Origin: Brachybacterium kimchii
GTDB taxonomy: Bacteria; Actinomycetota; Actinomycetes; Actinomycetales; Dermabacteraceae
Assembly (NCBI RefSeq): GCF_023373525.1
Contig: NZ_CP097218.1
Span: 1,798,001 to 1,862,000 of the forward strand
Length of the DNA stretch: 64,000 nt
Direction: 5' to 3'
Part shown: one piece after another, positions 1 through 9,016 of the stretch
Layout: each line of letters opens with the position of its first letter
How positions within the stretch are numbered: the first letter of the stretch is position 1
Position numbers and translations under genes: made by a program
Notes under the pieces: model-generated
What the model was told of the DNA's origin: nothing
What the model saw: the letters and a program-made list of their open reading frames with translations, nothing else
Database searches by the model: none

Positions 1-92
1 ACAGGAGGACTGTCATGGGAGGGGGCGCCCGCTGGGGACGCGCTCGATCCGGAGGGCCCCGAAGGCGGCCGACGGGGTCCGGACGGGCAGGA

Positions 93-641
93 TCACGGCA
101 CGGAGGCCATGAGGTCGGCGACGTGGTCGAGGTACACGTCCACGACGGCCTCCTGGTAGCCGTCCTGGCCCTTGCGGCGGCGGAAGGCCGCCCGGCGCAC
201 GTCGTCCACGCTCATCGGCAGACCCTCGGTGAAGTAGGCGATGAGCTGGTCGCACAGGGCGTCGACATCCGTGCGGTCGTAGGAGCGCTCACCGTGGGCG
301 GCCGGGGCGAAGCGCTCCCCGGCGGGACGCTCGAGGCGGTCCTTGAGGGTCTCGGCGCGCTCGGTGAGGCGGGAGATCCACTGGTCCTCGCCCTGGCGGG
401 CGATGGCGTCGTCGCGCTGCTGGAGGGCGAAGGCGTCCGAGAGCCGATCCAGGGCCTCGTCGACGGTGCGCATGTCGTAGCCGCCGCGGATGGTGCCGAA
501 GCTCGCCGAGGTGACGTCGGCGCTGTCGAAGCCGGAGCCGCCGTGCTCATAGGCGGTGCGGGCGCGCGCGAGGAAGTCGTCCACCTCATGCGGGTCGTAG
601 CCGACGCTGAAGCGGGAGACGCGCTCGAACGATGTGCTCAC
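93..641 (-). CDS. DivIVA-like repeat protein
   Basis: 182-residue protein starting at a GTG preceded by GGAAGGAAC. It contains four copies of a short motif of the type GYDxxxVDxFLxR (about residues 14-27, 54-67, 120-133 and the last 25), the pattern shared with the N-terminal DivIVA/Wag31 domain, joined by a helical middle with coiled-coil character. It lacks the length and long C-terminal coiled coil of true Wag31, so a polar-growth scaffold role is only inferred. It lies downstream of rlmN on the same strand after a 92-base gap. A paralogue with the same four-motif layout lies at 20262-20885. Confidence 0.7.
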   Translation of the reverse strand: MSTSFERVSRFSVGYDPHEVDDFLARARTAYEHGGSGFDSADVTSASFGTIRGGYDMRTVDEALDRLSDAFALQQRDDAIARQGEDQWISRLTERAETLKDRLERPAGERFAPAAHGERSYDRTDVDALCDQLIAYFTEGLPMSVDDVRRAAFRRRKGQDGYQEAVVDVYLDHVADLMASVP

Positions 642-677
642 GTGGCAGTTCCTTCCAAGGGTCGATGCCGCTCCCCC

Positions 678-683
678 ACTGTA
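678..683 (-). promoter_or_regulatory. possible -10 hexamer of the DivIVA-like gene
   Basis: TACAGT on the minus strand, about 37 bases before the GTG start of the DivIVA-like gene. No convincing -35 element was seen, so this is a weak call. Confidence 0.3.
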
Positions 684-733
684 CCGAGCGGGCGGGGCGG
701 GGAGCTGGTGCCGCGCCGGGCGGATCCCGGCGC

Positions 734-2086
734 TCAGCCGATGGTCTCGGGCGCTTCCTCGAGCACGTTCCCCTCGTCGTCCTCGGGACGGGAGGCGATG
801 GCCTCGACGCGGGCGACGCGCGCCTCGCGGTCGGCGCGATGGGTGTCGGACTCGATGACGGTCGCCGCGAGCTGGCCGCACGCGCCGTCGATGTCGGAGC
901 CGCGGGTGTCGCGGATCGTGGTGCGGATGCCGTTGTCCCGCAGGGTCTCCACGAAGCGCTTCTCCACCATCGGGTCCGAGGCGGTCCACTTCGAGCCCTT
1001 GACGGGGTTCAGGGGGATCGGGTTCACGTGCACCCAGTGCCGCCCGCCCTTGTCGATCAGGCGGTCGGCGAGCAGCTGGGCACGATGCTCCTGGTCGTTG
1101 ATGTCGCGGATCAGCGCGTACTCGATGCTCACACGACGGCCGGTGGCCTCGAAGTACTCGTGGGCGGCGCTGAGGATCTCGTCGACGTCGAAGCGGGTGT
1201 TGATCGGGACGAGCTCGTCGCGCAGGGCGTCGTCCGGAGCGTGCAGGGAGACCGCGAGCGTCACCGGGATCTCCTCCTTGACGAGCTTGCGCACGGCCGG
1301 GGCGAGGCCCACGGTCGAGACGGTGATGTTGCGGGCGCTCATCCCGAAGCCCTCGGGGGCCGGGGCGTTCAGGCGCTTGCAGACGGTCGCGACCGGCCGG
1401 TAGTTCGCGAGCGGCTCGCCCATGCCCATGAACACGATGTTGCTCACGCGGCCGGTGCCGCCGGGGACGTCGCCCGCGGCGAGCTTCCCGTTGGCGATGC
1501 GCACCTGCTCGAGGATCTCGGCGGCCGAGAGGTTGCGGCTCAGCCCCATCTGCCCGGTCGCGCAGAACGGGCAGTTCATGCCGCAGCCGGCCTCCGAGGA
1601 GATGCACAGGGTGGTGCGGCCCGTGTAGCGCATGAGCACGGACTCCACGAGGGAGCCGTCGAACAGCCGCCAGAGCATCTTCTGGGTGGCGCCGTTGTCG
1701 GCGCTCTGCATCGAGACGAGCGTGAGCAGCTGCGGGAAGAAGCGTGCGACGAGCTCCTCGCGGCGGTCCTTGGGCAGGTCCGTCATCGCCTCGGGGTCGA
1801 CGGTCGCGTGCTCGAAGTAGTGCACGGACAGCTGCTTGGCGCGGAAGCCGGGCAGGCCCATCTCCTCGACGGCCGCTATGCGCTCGTCCATCGTGAGGTC
1901 CGCGAGGTGGGCCGGCGGCTTGCCGCGCCGGGTGGGGCGCAGCTGCAACTGGCCGGGGGCGAGGGCGATCTTCTCGCCCGGGACCGCCTCGCGGGAGAGG
2001 TCGGGCAGGCCCGTTCCGTCGGCCGACGGGGCCGCATCGCGGGCGCCGGGCGCGGGCACGGCGGGATCGGGAAGGTCGTGCGTCAT
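734..2086 (-). CDS. rlmN: 23S rRNA/tRNA adenine-C2 methyltransferase RlmN
   Basis: 450 residues. Radical-SAM enzyme that methylates C2 of A2503 in 23S rRNA (and A37 in some tRNAs). The radical-SAM cluster motif CxxxCxxC is at Cys168, Cys172 and Cys175 ([12 protein letters not shown]), followed by MGMGEP (SAM binding) and the late [15 protein letters not shown] segment that contains the second conserved catalytic cysteine. About 60 N-terminal residues are Pro/Ala-rich and not part of the fold. The ATG start overlaps the cdsA stop by four bases (ATGA), indicating translational coupling. Confidence 0.96.
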   Translation of the reverse strand: MTHDLPDPAVPAPGARDAAPSADGTGLPDLSREAVPGEKIALAPGQLQLRPTRRGKPPAHLADLTMDERIAAVEEMGLPGFRAKQLSVHYFEHATVDPEAMTDLPKDRREELVARFFPQLLTLVSMQSADNGATQKMLWRLFDGSLVESVLMRYTGRTTLCISSEAGCGMNCPFCATGQMGLSRNLSAAEILEQVRIANGKLAAGDVPGGTGRVSNIVFMGMGEPLANYRPVATVCKRLNAPAPEGFGMSARNITVSTVGLAPAVRKLVKEEIPVTLAVSLHAPDDALRDELVPINTRFDVDEILSAAHEYFEATGRRVSIEYALIRDINDQEHRAQLLADRLIDKGGRHWVHVNPIPLNPVKGSKWTASDPMVEKRFVETLRDNGIRTTIRDTRGSDIDGACGQLAATVIESDTHRADREARVARVEAIASRPEDDEGNVLEEAPETIG

Positions 2087-2991
2087 ACCAGCACCTCCAG
2101 GAGGATGAATGTGGCGGGGGCCGCCAGCAGGATCGAGTCGATGCGATCCAGGACGCCCCCGTGGCCGGGCAGCATGTGCCCCATGTCCTTGATGCCGAGG
2201 TCCCTCTTGAGCAGGGACTCGGCGAGATCGCCGCAGGTCGAGATGATCACCAGCACCGGGCCGATGACCAGGCCGGTCCACCAGGGCGCGGTGTCCGCGA
2301 ACACCAGGAAGACGACGGCCGCGGCGGTGCCCAGCACGAGGGATCCGAAGAATCCCTCCCAGCTCTTCTTGGGGCTGATCGACGGGGCCATCGGATGCCT
2401 GCCCATGAGCACCCCGGCGATGAACCCGCCGGTGTCGTTCGCGACGGGCACGAGGAACGCGAGCAGCACGAGCAGGGCCCCGTCGGGCCGATCGAAGAGC
2501 AGCAGCGAGAAGCAGCCCAGGAAGGGCACCCAGGCGATCGTGAACACGCCCGCGGCGACGTCGCGGAGCGCGACGGTGCCCATCGACTCGGTGACCCGCC
2601 AGAGGATCAGCACGCACACGGCCAGCGCCGTCGCGACCACCAGTCCGTCCAGGCGGAAGACCTCGGTGGTGACGACCATGCCGACCACGCCCACGAGCAC
2701 GGGCATCACGGGCACGCGCATGCCCCCGGCGGAGAGCGCACGGGTCAGCTCGAGGACGGCGAGCACCAGCGCGAGCGCGATGAAGGCGGGGAAGACGACG
2801 GGGACGGCGAACAGGCACACCAGCAGCACGACCACGAGGCCGATGCCGACGGGGATCGCCGCGCGCAGGTCGCGGCCGGGTCCGCGCCGCTTCGCCGCCG
2901 GGGTGCCGGCAGCGGGCTCGGCGCCGGGCGCACCCGGCACCGCCCCGTCCGGGAGGGACGGGGCGGTGCGATCGGGTGCTGCGGGGACCAC
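2083..2991 (-). CDS. cdsA: phosphatidate cytidylyltransferase
   Basis: 302 residues, GTG start. Integral membrane enzyme that makes CDP-diacylglycerol from phosphatidate and CTP, the branch point of phospholipid synthesis. The first ~45 residues are a Pro/Ala-rich cytosolic tail; then about eight hydrophobic helices follow. The C-terminal CDP-DAG synthase signature is visible ([19 protein letters not shown] ... GGVLDRIDS). It follows frr after 38 bases and overlaps rlmN, the usual actinobacterial order pyrH-frr-cdsA-rlmN. Confidence 0.95.
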   Translation of the reverse strand: MVPAAPDRTAPSLPDGAVPGAPGAEPAAGTPAAKRRGPGRDLRAAIPVGIGLVVVLLVCLFAVPVVFPAFIALALVLAVLELTRALSAGGMRVPVMPVLVGVVGMVVTTEVFRLDGLVVATALAVCVLILWRVTESMGTVALRDVAAGVFTIAWVPFLGCFSLLLFDRPDGALLVLLAFLVPVANDTGGFIAGVLMGRHPMAPSISPKKSWEGFFGSLVLGTAAAVVFLVFADTAPWWTGLVIGPVLVIISTCGDLAESLLKRDLGIKDMGHMLPGHGGVLDRIDSILLAAPATFILLEVLV

Positions 2992-3029
2992 GGCGCGGAC
3001 GAGCGGGACGGTCGAGGGAGCGCGGGCGC

Positions 3030-3596
3030 TCAGACCGTGGCCAGCTCGGTCTCCTTGGCCGCGAGCGCCTCGTCGACCTGCTCGATGAACTTCTTGGTGA
3101 GCGCCTCGAGGTCCTTCTCGGCGCGCGACCCCTCGTCCTCGCCGACCTCCTTGTCCTTGACCAGCTTCTCGATGGCCTTCTTCGCGGTGCCGCGACTGGC
3201 GCGCACGGCCACGCGGCCGTCCTCCGCCTTGGACTTGGCCTGCTTGATGTAGTCCTTGCGGCGCTCCTCGGTGAGGGCCGGCAGGACGATGCGCAGGTTG
3301 TCGCCGTTGTTCGTGGGGTTCACGCCCAGGTCGGAGGCGCGCAGAGCGCTCTCGACCGCGCCCGTGGAGGACTTGTCGTAGGGGGTGACGATGACCGTGC
3401 GGGCCTCGGGGAACTGCAGCGAGGCGAGCTGGTTCAGCGGGGTCGGGGCGCCGTAGTACTCCACGGTGATGCCCTGGAACATGGCGGCGTTCGCACGACC
3501 GGTGCGGATCGTGGAGAACTCCTCCTTGGTGACCTCGATCGTCTTGGTCATCTTGCTCTCGGCGTCCTTCAGGATGCCGGGGATGTCATCGCTCAC
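3030..3596 (-). CDS. frr: ribosome recycling factor
   Basis: 188 residues. Splits post-termination ribosomes with EF-G. The whole length matches the family (about 185 residues), with the characteristic [15 protein letters not shown] and RKDYIKQAK segments and a helical C-terminus. The GTG start (VSDDIPGIL) is chosen because GAGGAG lies at proper distance and because it matches the family N-terminus; a longer reading frame exists upstream but would add 25 unrelated residues. Confidence 0.96.
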   Translation of the reverse strand: MSDDIPGILKDAESKMTKTIEVTKEEFSTIRTGRANAAMFQGITVEYYGAPTPLNQLASLQFPEARTVIVTPYDKSSTGAVESALRASDLGVNPTNNGDNLRIVLPALTEERRKDYIKQAKSKAEDGRVAVRASRGTAKKAIEKLVKDKEVGEDEGSRAEKDLEALTKKFIEQVDEALAAKETELATV

Positions 3597-3773
3597 GTCG
3601 CGCTCCTCGCTGCTCTTCTCGTGGCTCAGGTCGTGCCGGCTCCGGCTTCGTGCGCCGGGGCCGCTGTCCATTCTCCCCCATCGCTCCCCGTCGTGCGCGT
3701 CCGGCGGCGGCCGGGACGCCTGCGGAGGGAGCGTGAGGGCCGGGTCGGACGGCGTCCGCCCCGCCTCGCGGGC

Positions 3774-4532
3774 TCAGTCGCCGGTGACGAGGGTGCCGAT
3801 GCGGTCCCCCACCATGGCACGGGTGATGCTGCCGGGGGTGTCCAGGCCGAACACCATCATCTGCTGGGCGTTGTCCATGCAGAGGCTGAAGGCCGTGGCG
3901 TCCACGACCTTGAGGCCGCGCTGCAGGGCGTCGTTGTAGGTGATCTGCTCGATCTTCTCGGCGGTCGGGTCCTTGTGCGGGTCGGCGGTGTAGACGCCGT
4001 CCACGCCGTTCTTGGCCATCAGGACCTCCTGGCAGCCGATCTCCAGGGCGCGCTGCACGGCGACCGTGTCGGTGGAGAAGTACGGCATGCCCGCGCCCGC
4101 GCCGAAGATGACCACGCGGCCCTTCTCGAGGTGGCGCACGGCGCGCAGCGGCAGGTAGGGCTCGGCGACCTGGCCCATCGCGATGGCCGTCTGCACGCGC
4201 GTGGAGACGCCCTTCTGCTCGAGGAAGTCCTGGAGGGCGAGGCTGTTCATGACGGTGCCGAGCATGCCCATGTAGTCGGCGCGGCGGCGGTCCATGCCGC
4301 GCTGGGAGAGCTCGGCGCCGCGGAAGAAGTTGCCCCCGCCCACGACGACGGCGCACTCGACGCCCTGCGCGACGCCCTCGGCGATCTCACCGGCGATGCG
4401 GGAGACGACATCGGGGTCGACGCCCACGGTGCCGCCGCCGAAGGCTTCGCCCGAGAGCTTGAGGAGGACGCGGCGGCCGCCCTCCTTCTTCGGGAGAACC
4501 GGGATCTGGGAGGTGACGGACGCCTGGGTCAT
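3774..4532 (-). CDS. pyrH: UMP kinase
   Basis: 252 residues. Phosphorylates UMP to UDP; amino-acid-kinase fold. Visible are the N-terminal phosphate loop [19 protein letters not shown], the UMP-binding MGMLGTVMN segment and the late [13 protein letters not shown] motif. ATG start with a purine-rich stretch upstream. It sits between tsf and frr, the conserved order; 177 bases separate it from frr and nothing obvious was found there. Confidence 0.96.
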   Translation of the reverse strand: MTQASVTSQIPVLPKKEGGRRVLLKLSGEAFGGGTVGVDPDVVSRIAGEIAEGVAQGVECAVVVGGGNFFRGAELSQRGMDRRRADYMGMLGTVMNSLALQDFLEQKGVSTRVQTAIAMGQVAEPYLPLRAVRHLEKGRVVIFGAGAGMPYFSTDTVAVQRALEIGCQEVLMAKNGVDGVYTADPHKDPTAEKIEQITYNDALQRGLKVVDATAFSLCMDNAQQMMVFGLDTPGSITRAMVGDRIGTLVTGD

Positions 4533-4633
4533 GGAAGGTCCTTCCGGTCGAGGTCTCGGGCGATGATACCGGCGCGCGGGGCGGCGGGCCCCATGGATCG
4601 GCGCGGACGTGATCACGTCCGCACCCGCGACGA

Positions 4634-4672
4634 CGGAGGGCCCCGCATCCGTGGCGGATGCGGGGCCCTCCG
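4634..4672 (-). terminator. 18-bp GC-rich hairpin between tsf and pyrH
   Basis: Perfect inverted repeat, left arm 4634-4651, loop TGG, right arm 4655-4672. It has no T-run, as is common for actinobacterial terminators. It lies just past the tsf stop and before pyrH, so it may end or attenuate the rpsB-tsf message. Confidence 0.75.
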
Positions 4673-4725
4673 GGGTTCGGGCGCGACGCGGGCGCGGGGC
4701 CCGGGCGCTCGTCAGATGCGCGGGA

Positions 4726-5550
4726 TCAGTTGCCGACGCGGAAGCGGACGAAGCCCGTGAGGGTGCCGCCGGCGCCCTCGAGGACCTTGCCCACGGTCTG
4801 CTTGGGGTCCTTGGCGAACGCCTGGTCGAGCAGGACGTTCTCCTTGAAGTAGCCGTTGAGGCGTCCCTCGATGATCTTCGGGATGGCCTTCTCGGGCTTG
4901 TTCTCGTTCTTCGCGGTCTCCTCGGCGATGCGACGCTCGTCGGCGACGATCTCCGCGGGCACCTCGTCACGCGTGAGGTACGCGGGCGAGTAGGCGGCGA
5001 TGTGCATCGCCACGTCGCGCGCGACCTCGGCGCCGGCCTCGTCGGTGGCGACGAGGACGCCGACCTGCGGGGGCAGGTCCTTGTTGGTGCGGTGCATGTA
5101 CGAGGTGACGACCTCGCCCTTCACGCGGCCGATGCGGCGCACGACGATCTTCTCGCCCATGGTCGCGGCGGCGCTGGTGAGGGCCTCGCCGAAGGAGGTC
5201 TCGGCGAGCTGCTCGGGGTCGGTCGCGCCGGACTCGACGGCCGCGGCCACGGCCTCGTCGCCGAGGGCGACGAACTTGTCGTTCTTGGCGACGAAGTCGG
5301 TCTCGGAGTTGAGCTCCACGAGGGTGCCCTCCTGACCGCCGTCGGCGTCGCGGATGTCCGCGGCGATGAGGCCCTCGGAGGCGCTGCGGCCCTCGCGCTT
5401 GGCGATGCCCTTGAGACCCTTCACGCGGATCAGCTCGACGGCCTTGGCCTTGTCGCCCTCGGCCTCGTCGAGAGCCTTCTTGACGTCGAGCATTCCGGCG
5501 CCGGTGGACTCCCGGATCTCCTTGATGTCAGCAGCCGTGTAGTTCGCCAT
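4726..5550 (-). CDS. tsf: translation elongation factor Ts
   Basis: 274 residues. Nucleotide exchange factor for EF-Tu. Starts [24 protein letters not shown], the family's conserved N-terminal module, and contains the TDFVAKN motif that contacts EF-Tu. ATG is preceded by AAGGAACAC. It follows rpsB, as in nearly all bacteria. Confidence 0.97.
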   Translation of the reverse strand: MANYTAADIKEIRESTGAGMLDVKKALDEAEGDKAKAVELIRVKGLKGIAKREGRSASEGLIAADIRDADGGQEGTLVELNSETDFVAKNDKFVALGDEAVAAAVESGATDPEQLAETSFGEALTSAAATMGEKIVVRRIGRVKGEVVTSYMHRTNKDLPPQVGVLVATDEAGAEVARDVAMHIAAYSPAYLTRDEVPAEIVADERRIAEETAKNENKPEKAIPKIIEGRLNGYFKENVLLDQAFAKDPKQTVGKVLEGAGGTLTGFVRFRVGN

Positions 5551-5600
5551 GTGTTCCTTCTTCCTGGTGGGAGAGGTCGTGCGGGGAGGTGGGGAGGTGC

Positions 5601-5642
5601 CCCCGGGCAGGGTGCGCCGCGAGGGGCGCACCCTGCCCGGGG
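5601..5642 (-). terminator. 18-bp hairpin between rpsB and tsf
   Basis: Perfect inverted repeat with arms 5601-5618 and 5625-5642 and a 6-base loop, directly after the rpsB stop. No T-run. Probably a partial terminator or mRNA-processing/stabilising structure that sets the rpsB:tsf ratio; mechanism is inferred. Confidence 0.7.
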
Positions 5643-5649
5643 AGCGCGC

Positions 5650-6672
5650 TCACTCGGAGGGCTCGGTCTGGACCTCGGTCTCGCCGGCGGACGCCTTGGC
5701 GTCCTCCTCGGCACCGAGGACCTCGGAGGCCTCGACGTCGGAGGCGTCGGCGGTGGGGACCTCGGGGGTCTCCTCGACGGCCTTCTCCTCGGCCGCGGCG
5801 GCCTTCTGCTCCTCGAGGTTCTTCTCGGCACCGGCGACGCCCTCGGCCTCGGCGGTGACGGACTCCTCGGCGGGAGCGCCGTCCTGCTGGACCTCGGACT
5901 GCTTGAGCAGCTCCTGCTCCCACTCGGCGAGCGGCTCCGCGTCGACCGCGGAGACGTTCTTCTCGCCCTTCTCCGACTTCGCGTGGCGGTCCTGGAGGCC
6001 CGCGGCGACGGCGTCGGCCACGACGCGGGTCAGCAGGGCGACGGAGCGGATCGCGTCGTCGTTGCCCGGGATCGGGTAGGTGATCTCGTCGGGGTCGCAG
6101 TTGGTGTCGAGGATCGCGACGACCGGGATGTTGAGCTTCTGGGCCTCGTCGACGGCGAGGTGCTCCTTGTTGGTGTCCACGATCCAGACGGCGCTCGGGG
6201 TGCGGCCCATGTCGCGGATGCCGCCCAGGGTCTTCTCGAGCTTGTCCTTCTCGCGGCGCATCATCAGCAGCTCCTTCTTGGTGCGGCCGGAGGAGGCCAC
6301 ATCGTCGAAGTCGATCTGCTCGAGCTCCTTGAGGCGGTTCACGCGCTGCGAGACCGTCTGCAGGTTGGTGAGCATGCCGCCGAGCCAGCGCTGGTTCACG
6401 TAGGGCATGCCCACGCGGGTGGCCTGCTCGCGGATGGACTCCTGCGCCTGCTTCTTCGTGCCGACGAACAGGATGGTGCCGCCGTGGGCGACGGTCGCGC
6501 GGACGAACTCGTACGCCTTGTCGATGTAGGTGAGCGTCTGCATCAGGTCGACGATGTAGATGCCGTTGCGCTCGGCGAACACGAAGCGCTTCACCTTCGG
6601 GTTCCAGCGACGGGTCTGGTGTCCGAAGTGGACGCCGCTCTCGAGGAGCTGGCGCATGGTGACGACTGCCAT
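5650..6672 (-). CDS. rpsB: 30S ribosomal protein S2
   Basis: 340 residues. The first ~250 residues are canonical S2 ([22 protein letters not shown], then GTKKQAQES, then [19 protein letters not shown]). The last ~90 residues are an Ala/Glu-rich acidic tail not found in E. coli S2 but common as a variable tail in actinobacteria. ATG start is set by the family N-terminus. Confidence 0.97.
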   Translation of the reverse strand: MAVVTMRQLLESGVHFGHQTRRWNPKVKRFVFAERNGIYIVDLMQTLTYIDKAYEFVRATVAHGGTILFVGTKKQAQESIREQATRVGMPYVNQRWLGGMLTNLQTVSQRVNRLKELEQIDFDDVASSGRTKKELLMMRREKDKLEKTLGGIRDMGRTPSAVWIVDTNKEHLAVDEAQKLNIPVVAILDTNCDPDEITYPIPGNDDAIRSVALLTRVVADAVAAGLQDRHAKSEKGEKNVSAVDAEPLAEWEQELLKQSEVQQDGAPAEESVTAEAEGVAGAEKNLEEQKAAAAEEKAVEETPEVPTADASDVEASEVLGAEEDAKASAGETEVQTEPSE

Positions 6673-6914
6673 GGTCTGTCTCTTTCCCGGCCCTGGGCTC
6701 GCGCGGCGCACCGTGGCGGCGTCCGCGGTCCTCGCGCAGGACCTGCATTCTCGGTTCTCCCCTGCCGCCGGACGGCGCAGGGCCTGGTGCCCGGCCCTCC
6801 GACCTCCCCGGATCCCTCCCCCGCCGGGAGGCGGGGACGCGGATCGCGAGGACCGACGACCGGATGGACCATGCGGGCACGCGAAGTCGCCCGGACATGC
6901 CGGACGCTGTCGTC

Positions 6915-6920
6915 AGTCTA
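6915..6920 (-). promoter_or_regulatory. -10 hexamer of rpsB
   Basis: TAGACT on the minus strand within TAGACTGACG, the same 10-mer found at the ileS leader start (41952-41961). It would give a leader of about 235 bases, long enough for ribosomal-protein autoregulation. Confidence 0.45.
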
Positions 6921-7011
6921 GCCGACCGCGCTCCCCGCAGGCACCCTCCGGGGAGCGCCGTGCATCACGCGCGGCGCGGCGTTCACCCCGCCGATCCTCC
7001 CCATCCCCCGG

Positions 7012-7065
7012 TTGTCCACCGCCGGGGCCCCGGGGCCGACGGGACGGCGCGCGCGGCGCGAGGAT
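7012..7065 (+). promoter_or_regulatory. TCCAC element and -10-like hexamer before M23 gene
   Basis: TTGTCCACC at 7012-7020 (one mismatch from the Streptomyces DnaA box), then 44 bases from its first C to GAGGAT (7060-7065), which lies 6 bases before the ATG. The hexamer fits the NANNNT -10 pattern but could equally act as a ribosome binding site, so this member of the set is the least sure. Confidence 0.35.
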
Positions 7066-7071
7066 CCGGGG

Positions 7072-7848
7072 ATGGCTCCTCACCCGGCCCACCGTCCCCG
7101 CCGCCCCGTCCGTCCGATCCGATGCGCGCGCACCGCGCGTCCCGTGCGCGCCGCGCTCCCCGCGCTCCGTCCGCCTCCCGTGCGCCGGACCGCGCGCCGG
7201 CCCGACGGCCCGCAGGGCGCCCACGCCCCACGCGGTGCGGTGCGCCTCCTGGTCGCGCTGATGGGCATGGTGCTGGTCGCCGCGCTGCAGATGACGGTGC
7301 CCGCGCACGGCGATCCCGGGGCCGCCGGGAACCCCGCGGGAGGCGGCGGAGCCGGCACGGACGCCTCGGCGCAGGCCCGATGGGAGTGGCCGATGGCGTC
7401 CCCGCACCGGATCATCGCGCCGTTCGTCGCGCCCGAGCACCGCTATGGGCCGGGCCACCGGGGCGTGGACATCGTCGCGAGCGGTGCCGAGGTGCGAGCC
7501 GTCGAGGACGGGACGGTCCGCTTCGCCGGTTCCGTGGCCGGTCGGGGCGTGGTCTCGATCCTGCACGCCGACGGGCTGCTGTCGACCTACGAGCCGGTGA
7601 CGGCGGACGTGCGGGCGGGCGATCGGGTGCGCGCCGGCCAGGTGATCGGCGAGCTCCAGGAGGGCGGGCCGGGCGATGGCGAGGGTGCGAGCCACTGCGC
7701 GCAGGCGTGCCTGCATCTCGGGGCTCGACGCGGAGGCGCGGACTACGTGGATCCCGAGCCGTTGCTGCGCGGCGCGGAGCCGAGCGTCCTGCTGCCCCTG
7801 GAGGCGGCGGGGACGGCGCTCGCGCTGCTCGGCCGGCACGCGGGCTGA
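7072..7848 (+). CDS. secreted M23-family peptidase
   Basis: 258 residues. Basic, Arg/Pro-rich N-terminus, a hydrophobic segment (about residues 57-78) acting as signal peptide or anchor, a Gly-rich linker, then an M23 (LytM/lysostaphin-like) domain. Zinc ligands HxxxD are seen as His129 and Asp133 (HRGVD). At the HxH site the sequence is Cys213-Leu-His215, so the first His is a Cys, a replacement known in actinobacterial members. Probably trims cell-wall cross-links. An in-frame TTG start exists at 7012; ATG 7072 is preferred because of GAGGAT upstream. It is convergent with xerC (11-base gap). Confidence 0.8.
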   Translation: MAPHPAHRPRRPVRPIRCARTARPVRAALPALRPPPVRRTARRPDGPQGAHAPRGAVRLLVALMGMVLVAALQMTVPAHGDPGAAGNPAGGGGAGTDASAQARWEWPMASPHRIIAPFVAPEHRYGPGHRGVDIVASGAEVRAVEDGTVRFAGSVAGRGVVSILHADGLLSTYEPVTADVRAGDRVRAGQVIGELQEGGPGDGEGASHCAQACLHLGARRGGADYVDPEPLLRGAEPSVLLPLEAAGTALALLGRHAG

Positions 7849-7859
7849 GGACCGGCGGA

Positions 7860-8936
7860 TCAGGCGCGCGGGTGCGCCTGGTCCAGGGTGCTGCGCAGGC
7901 GCTCGGCGCTGACGTGGGTGTAGATCTGGGTGGTGCCCAGCGAGGAGTGGCCCAGGAAGTCCTGGACGCTGCGCAGGTCCGCGCCGCCCTCCACGAGGTG
8001 CGTGGCGGCGGTGTGCCGCAGCGTGTGCGGGCTGATGTGGCGGTGGATCCCCGCCTCCTGGGCGTGGCGGTCCACGAGGGTGCGCACCGCGCGGTCGCCG
8101 AGGCGCCCGCCGCGGGACCCGAGGAACAGCGCCTCGCCCGAGCGCGCGGAGGCGAGCACGGGGCGGCCCGCGCCGGTCCATTCCTCGATCGCGCGGATCG
8201 CGGGGAGGCCGACGGGCACGATGCGCTCCTTGGAGCCCTTGCCGAGGACGCGGACCGTGCGCTCCGCGTGGTCGATCGCGCGCAGGTCGAGGGCGACGAG
8301 CTCGGAGACCCGGAGACCCGAGGAGTAGAGCAGCTCGAGCACGGCCGCGTCGCGCAGGCGCAGCGCCGCCTCGATCAGGCACTGGGAGTCGTCGGCGCCC
8401 TGTCCATCGTGGCCCTTCCCGTCCGGGCTCTGTTTCCCCGTGCCCCGCCTTCTCGTCTCCTCGTCCTCCATGTCGGTCGCACTGCCCGGCGGGCGGGGCG
8501 CTGCGGTCCCGTGCTCGGCCGCTTCGAGCAGCTCCTCGGTCTGGTCCTGGCTGAGCACGGCGGGCAGATGGCGACCCCGCTTGGGGGCCTTGAGCCGCCC
8601 GCCGATGTCCTGCGGGATCCGTCCGGTGCGCGCGAGCCAGGTGGTGAAGGTGCGGGCGGCCGCGGCCGCCCGGGCGAGGGACGAGGACGCGAGGCCCGCC
8701 TCGGCGCGGGCGCCGAGCCAGGAGCGCAGGGCCGTCACGTCGAGATCCGCGAGCTCGATGCGCTCGACCTCGTGCAGATGCTCGAGCAGGCTGCGGGCCT
8801 CGCGGGAGTAGGCGACGACCGTGTGCTCGGAGCGTCCGCGCTCGAAGCGCAGGTGCTCGGCGAAGGCGTCGAGCACGGCATCGTCCTCCTCGGCGCGCAC
8901 CGCTCCCCCGTCGCGCGCGGTGCTCCCGGTGGCCAT
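7860..8936 (-). CDS. xerC: tyrosine recombinase XerC
   Basis: 358 residues. Resolves chromosome dimers at dif together with XerD. N-terminal SAM-like core-binding domain (residues ~20-115) and C-terminal catalytic domain with the full set R (SGLRVSEL), K (GKGSKER), HxxR (HTLRH), H (LGHSS) and Tyr nucleophile (IYTHV). It is about 50 residues longer than typical XerC because of a charged, low-complexity insert at about 141-187 between the two domains. Last gene of the yraN-comM-dprA-xerC cluster. Confidence 0.93.
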   Translation of the reverse strand: MATGSTARDGGAVRAEEDDAVLDAFAEHLRFERGRSEHTVVAYSREARSLLEHLHEVERIELADLDVTALRSWLGARAEAGLASSSLARAAAAARTFTTWLARTGRIPQDIGGRLKAPKRGRHLPAVLSQDQTEELLEAAEHGTAAPRPPGSATDMEDEETRRRGTGKQSPDGKGHDGQGADDSQCLIEAALRLRDAAVLELLYSSGLRVSELVALDLRAIDHAERTVRVLGKGSKERIVPVGLPAIRAIEEWTGAGRPVLASARSGEALFLGSRGGRLGDRAVRTLVDRHAQEAGIHRHISPHTLRHTAATHLVEGGADLRSVQDFLGHSSLGTTQIYTHVSAERLRSTLDQAHPRA

Positions 8937-8942
8937 GGGCCC

Positions 8943-8948
8943 AGTGTG
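8943..8948 (-). promoter_or_regulatory. possible leaderless -10 of xerC
   Basis: CACACT on the minus strand, 6 bases before the xerC ATG. It fits the NANNNT-(6/7)-start pattern seen at other first genes here, suggesting xerC may have its own promoter in addition to read-through from dprA. Confidence 0.35.
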
Positions 8949-9016
8949 GCACCGCGCCGTCGACGGGACCGGGCGGCGCGCCCCCGGGACGGCGCTCCGC
9001 CGAGGCCCACGATCGC

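Larger units (their letters stand above)
6673..7071. other. divergent intergenic region rpsB / M23 peptidase
   Basis: 399 bases without a convincing gene. It holds the presumed rpsB promoter (-10 at 6915-6920 on the minus strand), a leader of about 235 bases for rpsB with short GC-rich inverted repeats, and on the plus-strand side the DnaA-box-like element at 7012-7020. Confidence 0.6.

Noticed and set aside
632..3088. Long plus-strand open frame opposite rlmN and cdsA
   Set aside because: Antisense shadow of GC-rich genes; Gly/Arg/Ala-rich with no family features, while the minus strand encodes clear enzymes.
3597..3773. GGACGCC/GGCGTCC pairing between pyrH and frr
   Set aside because: Seven base pairs with a 30-base loop is expected by chance at this GC content.
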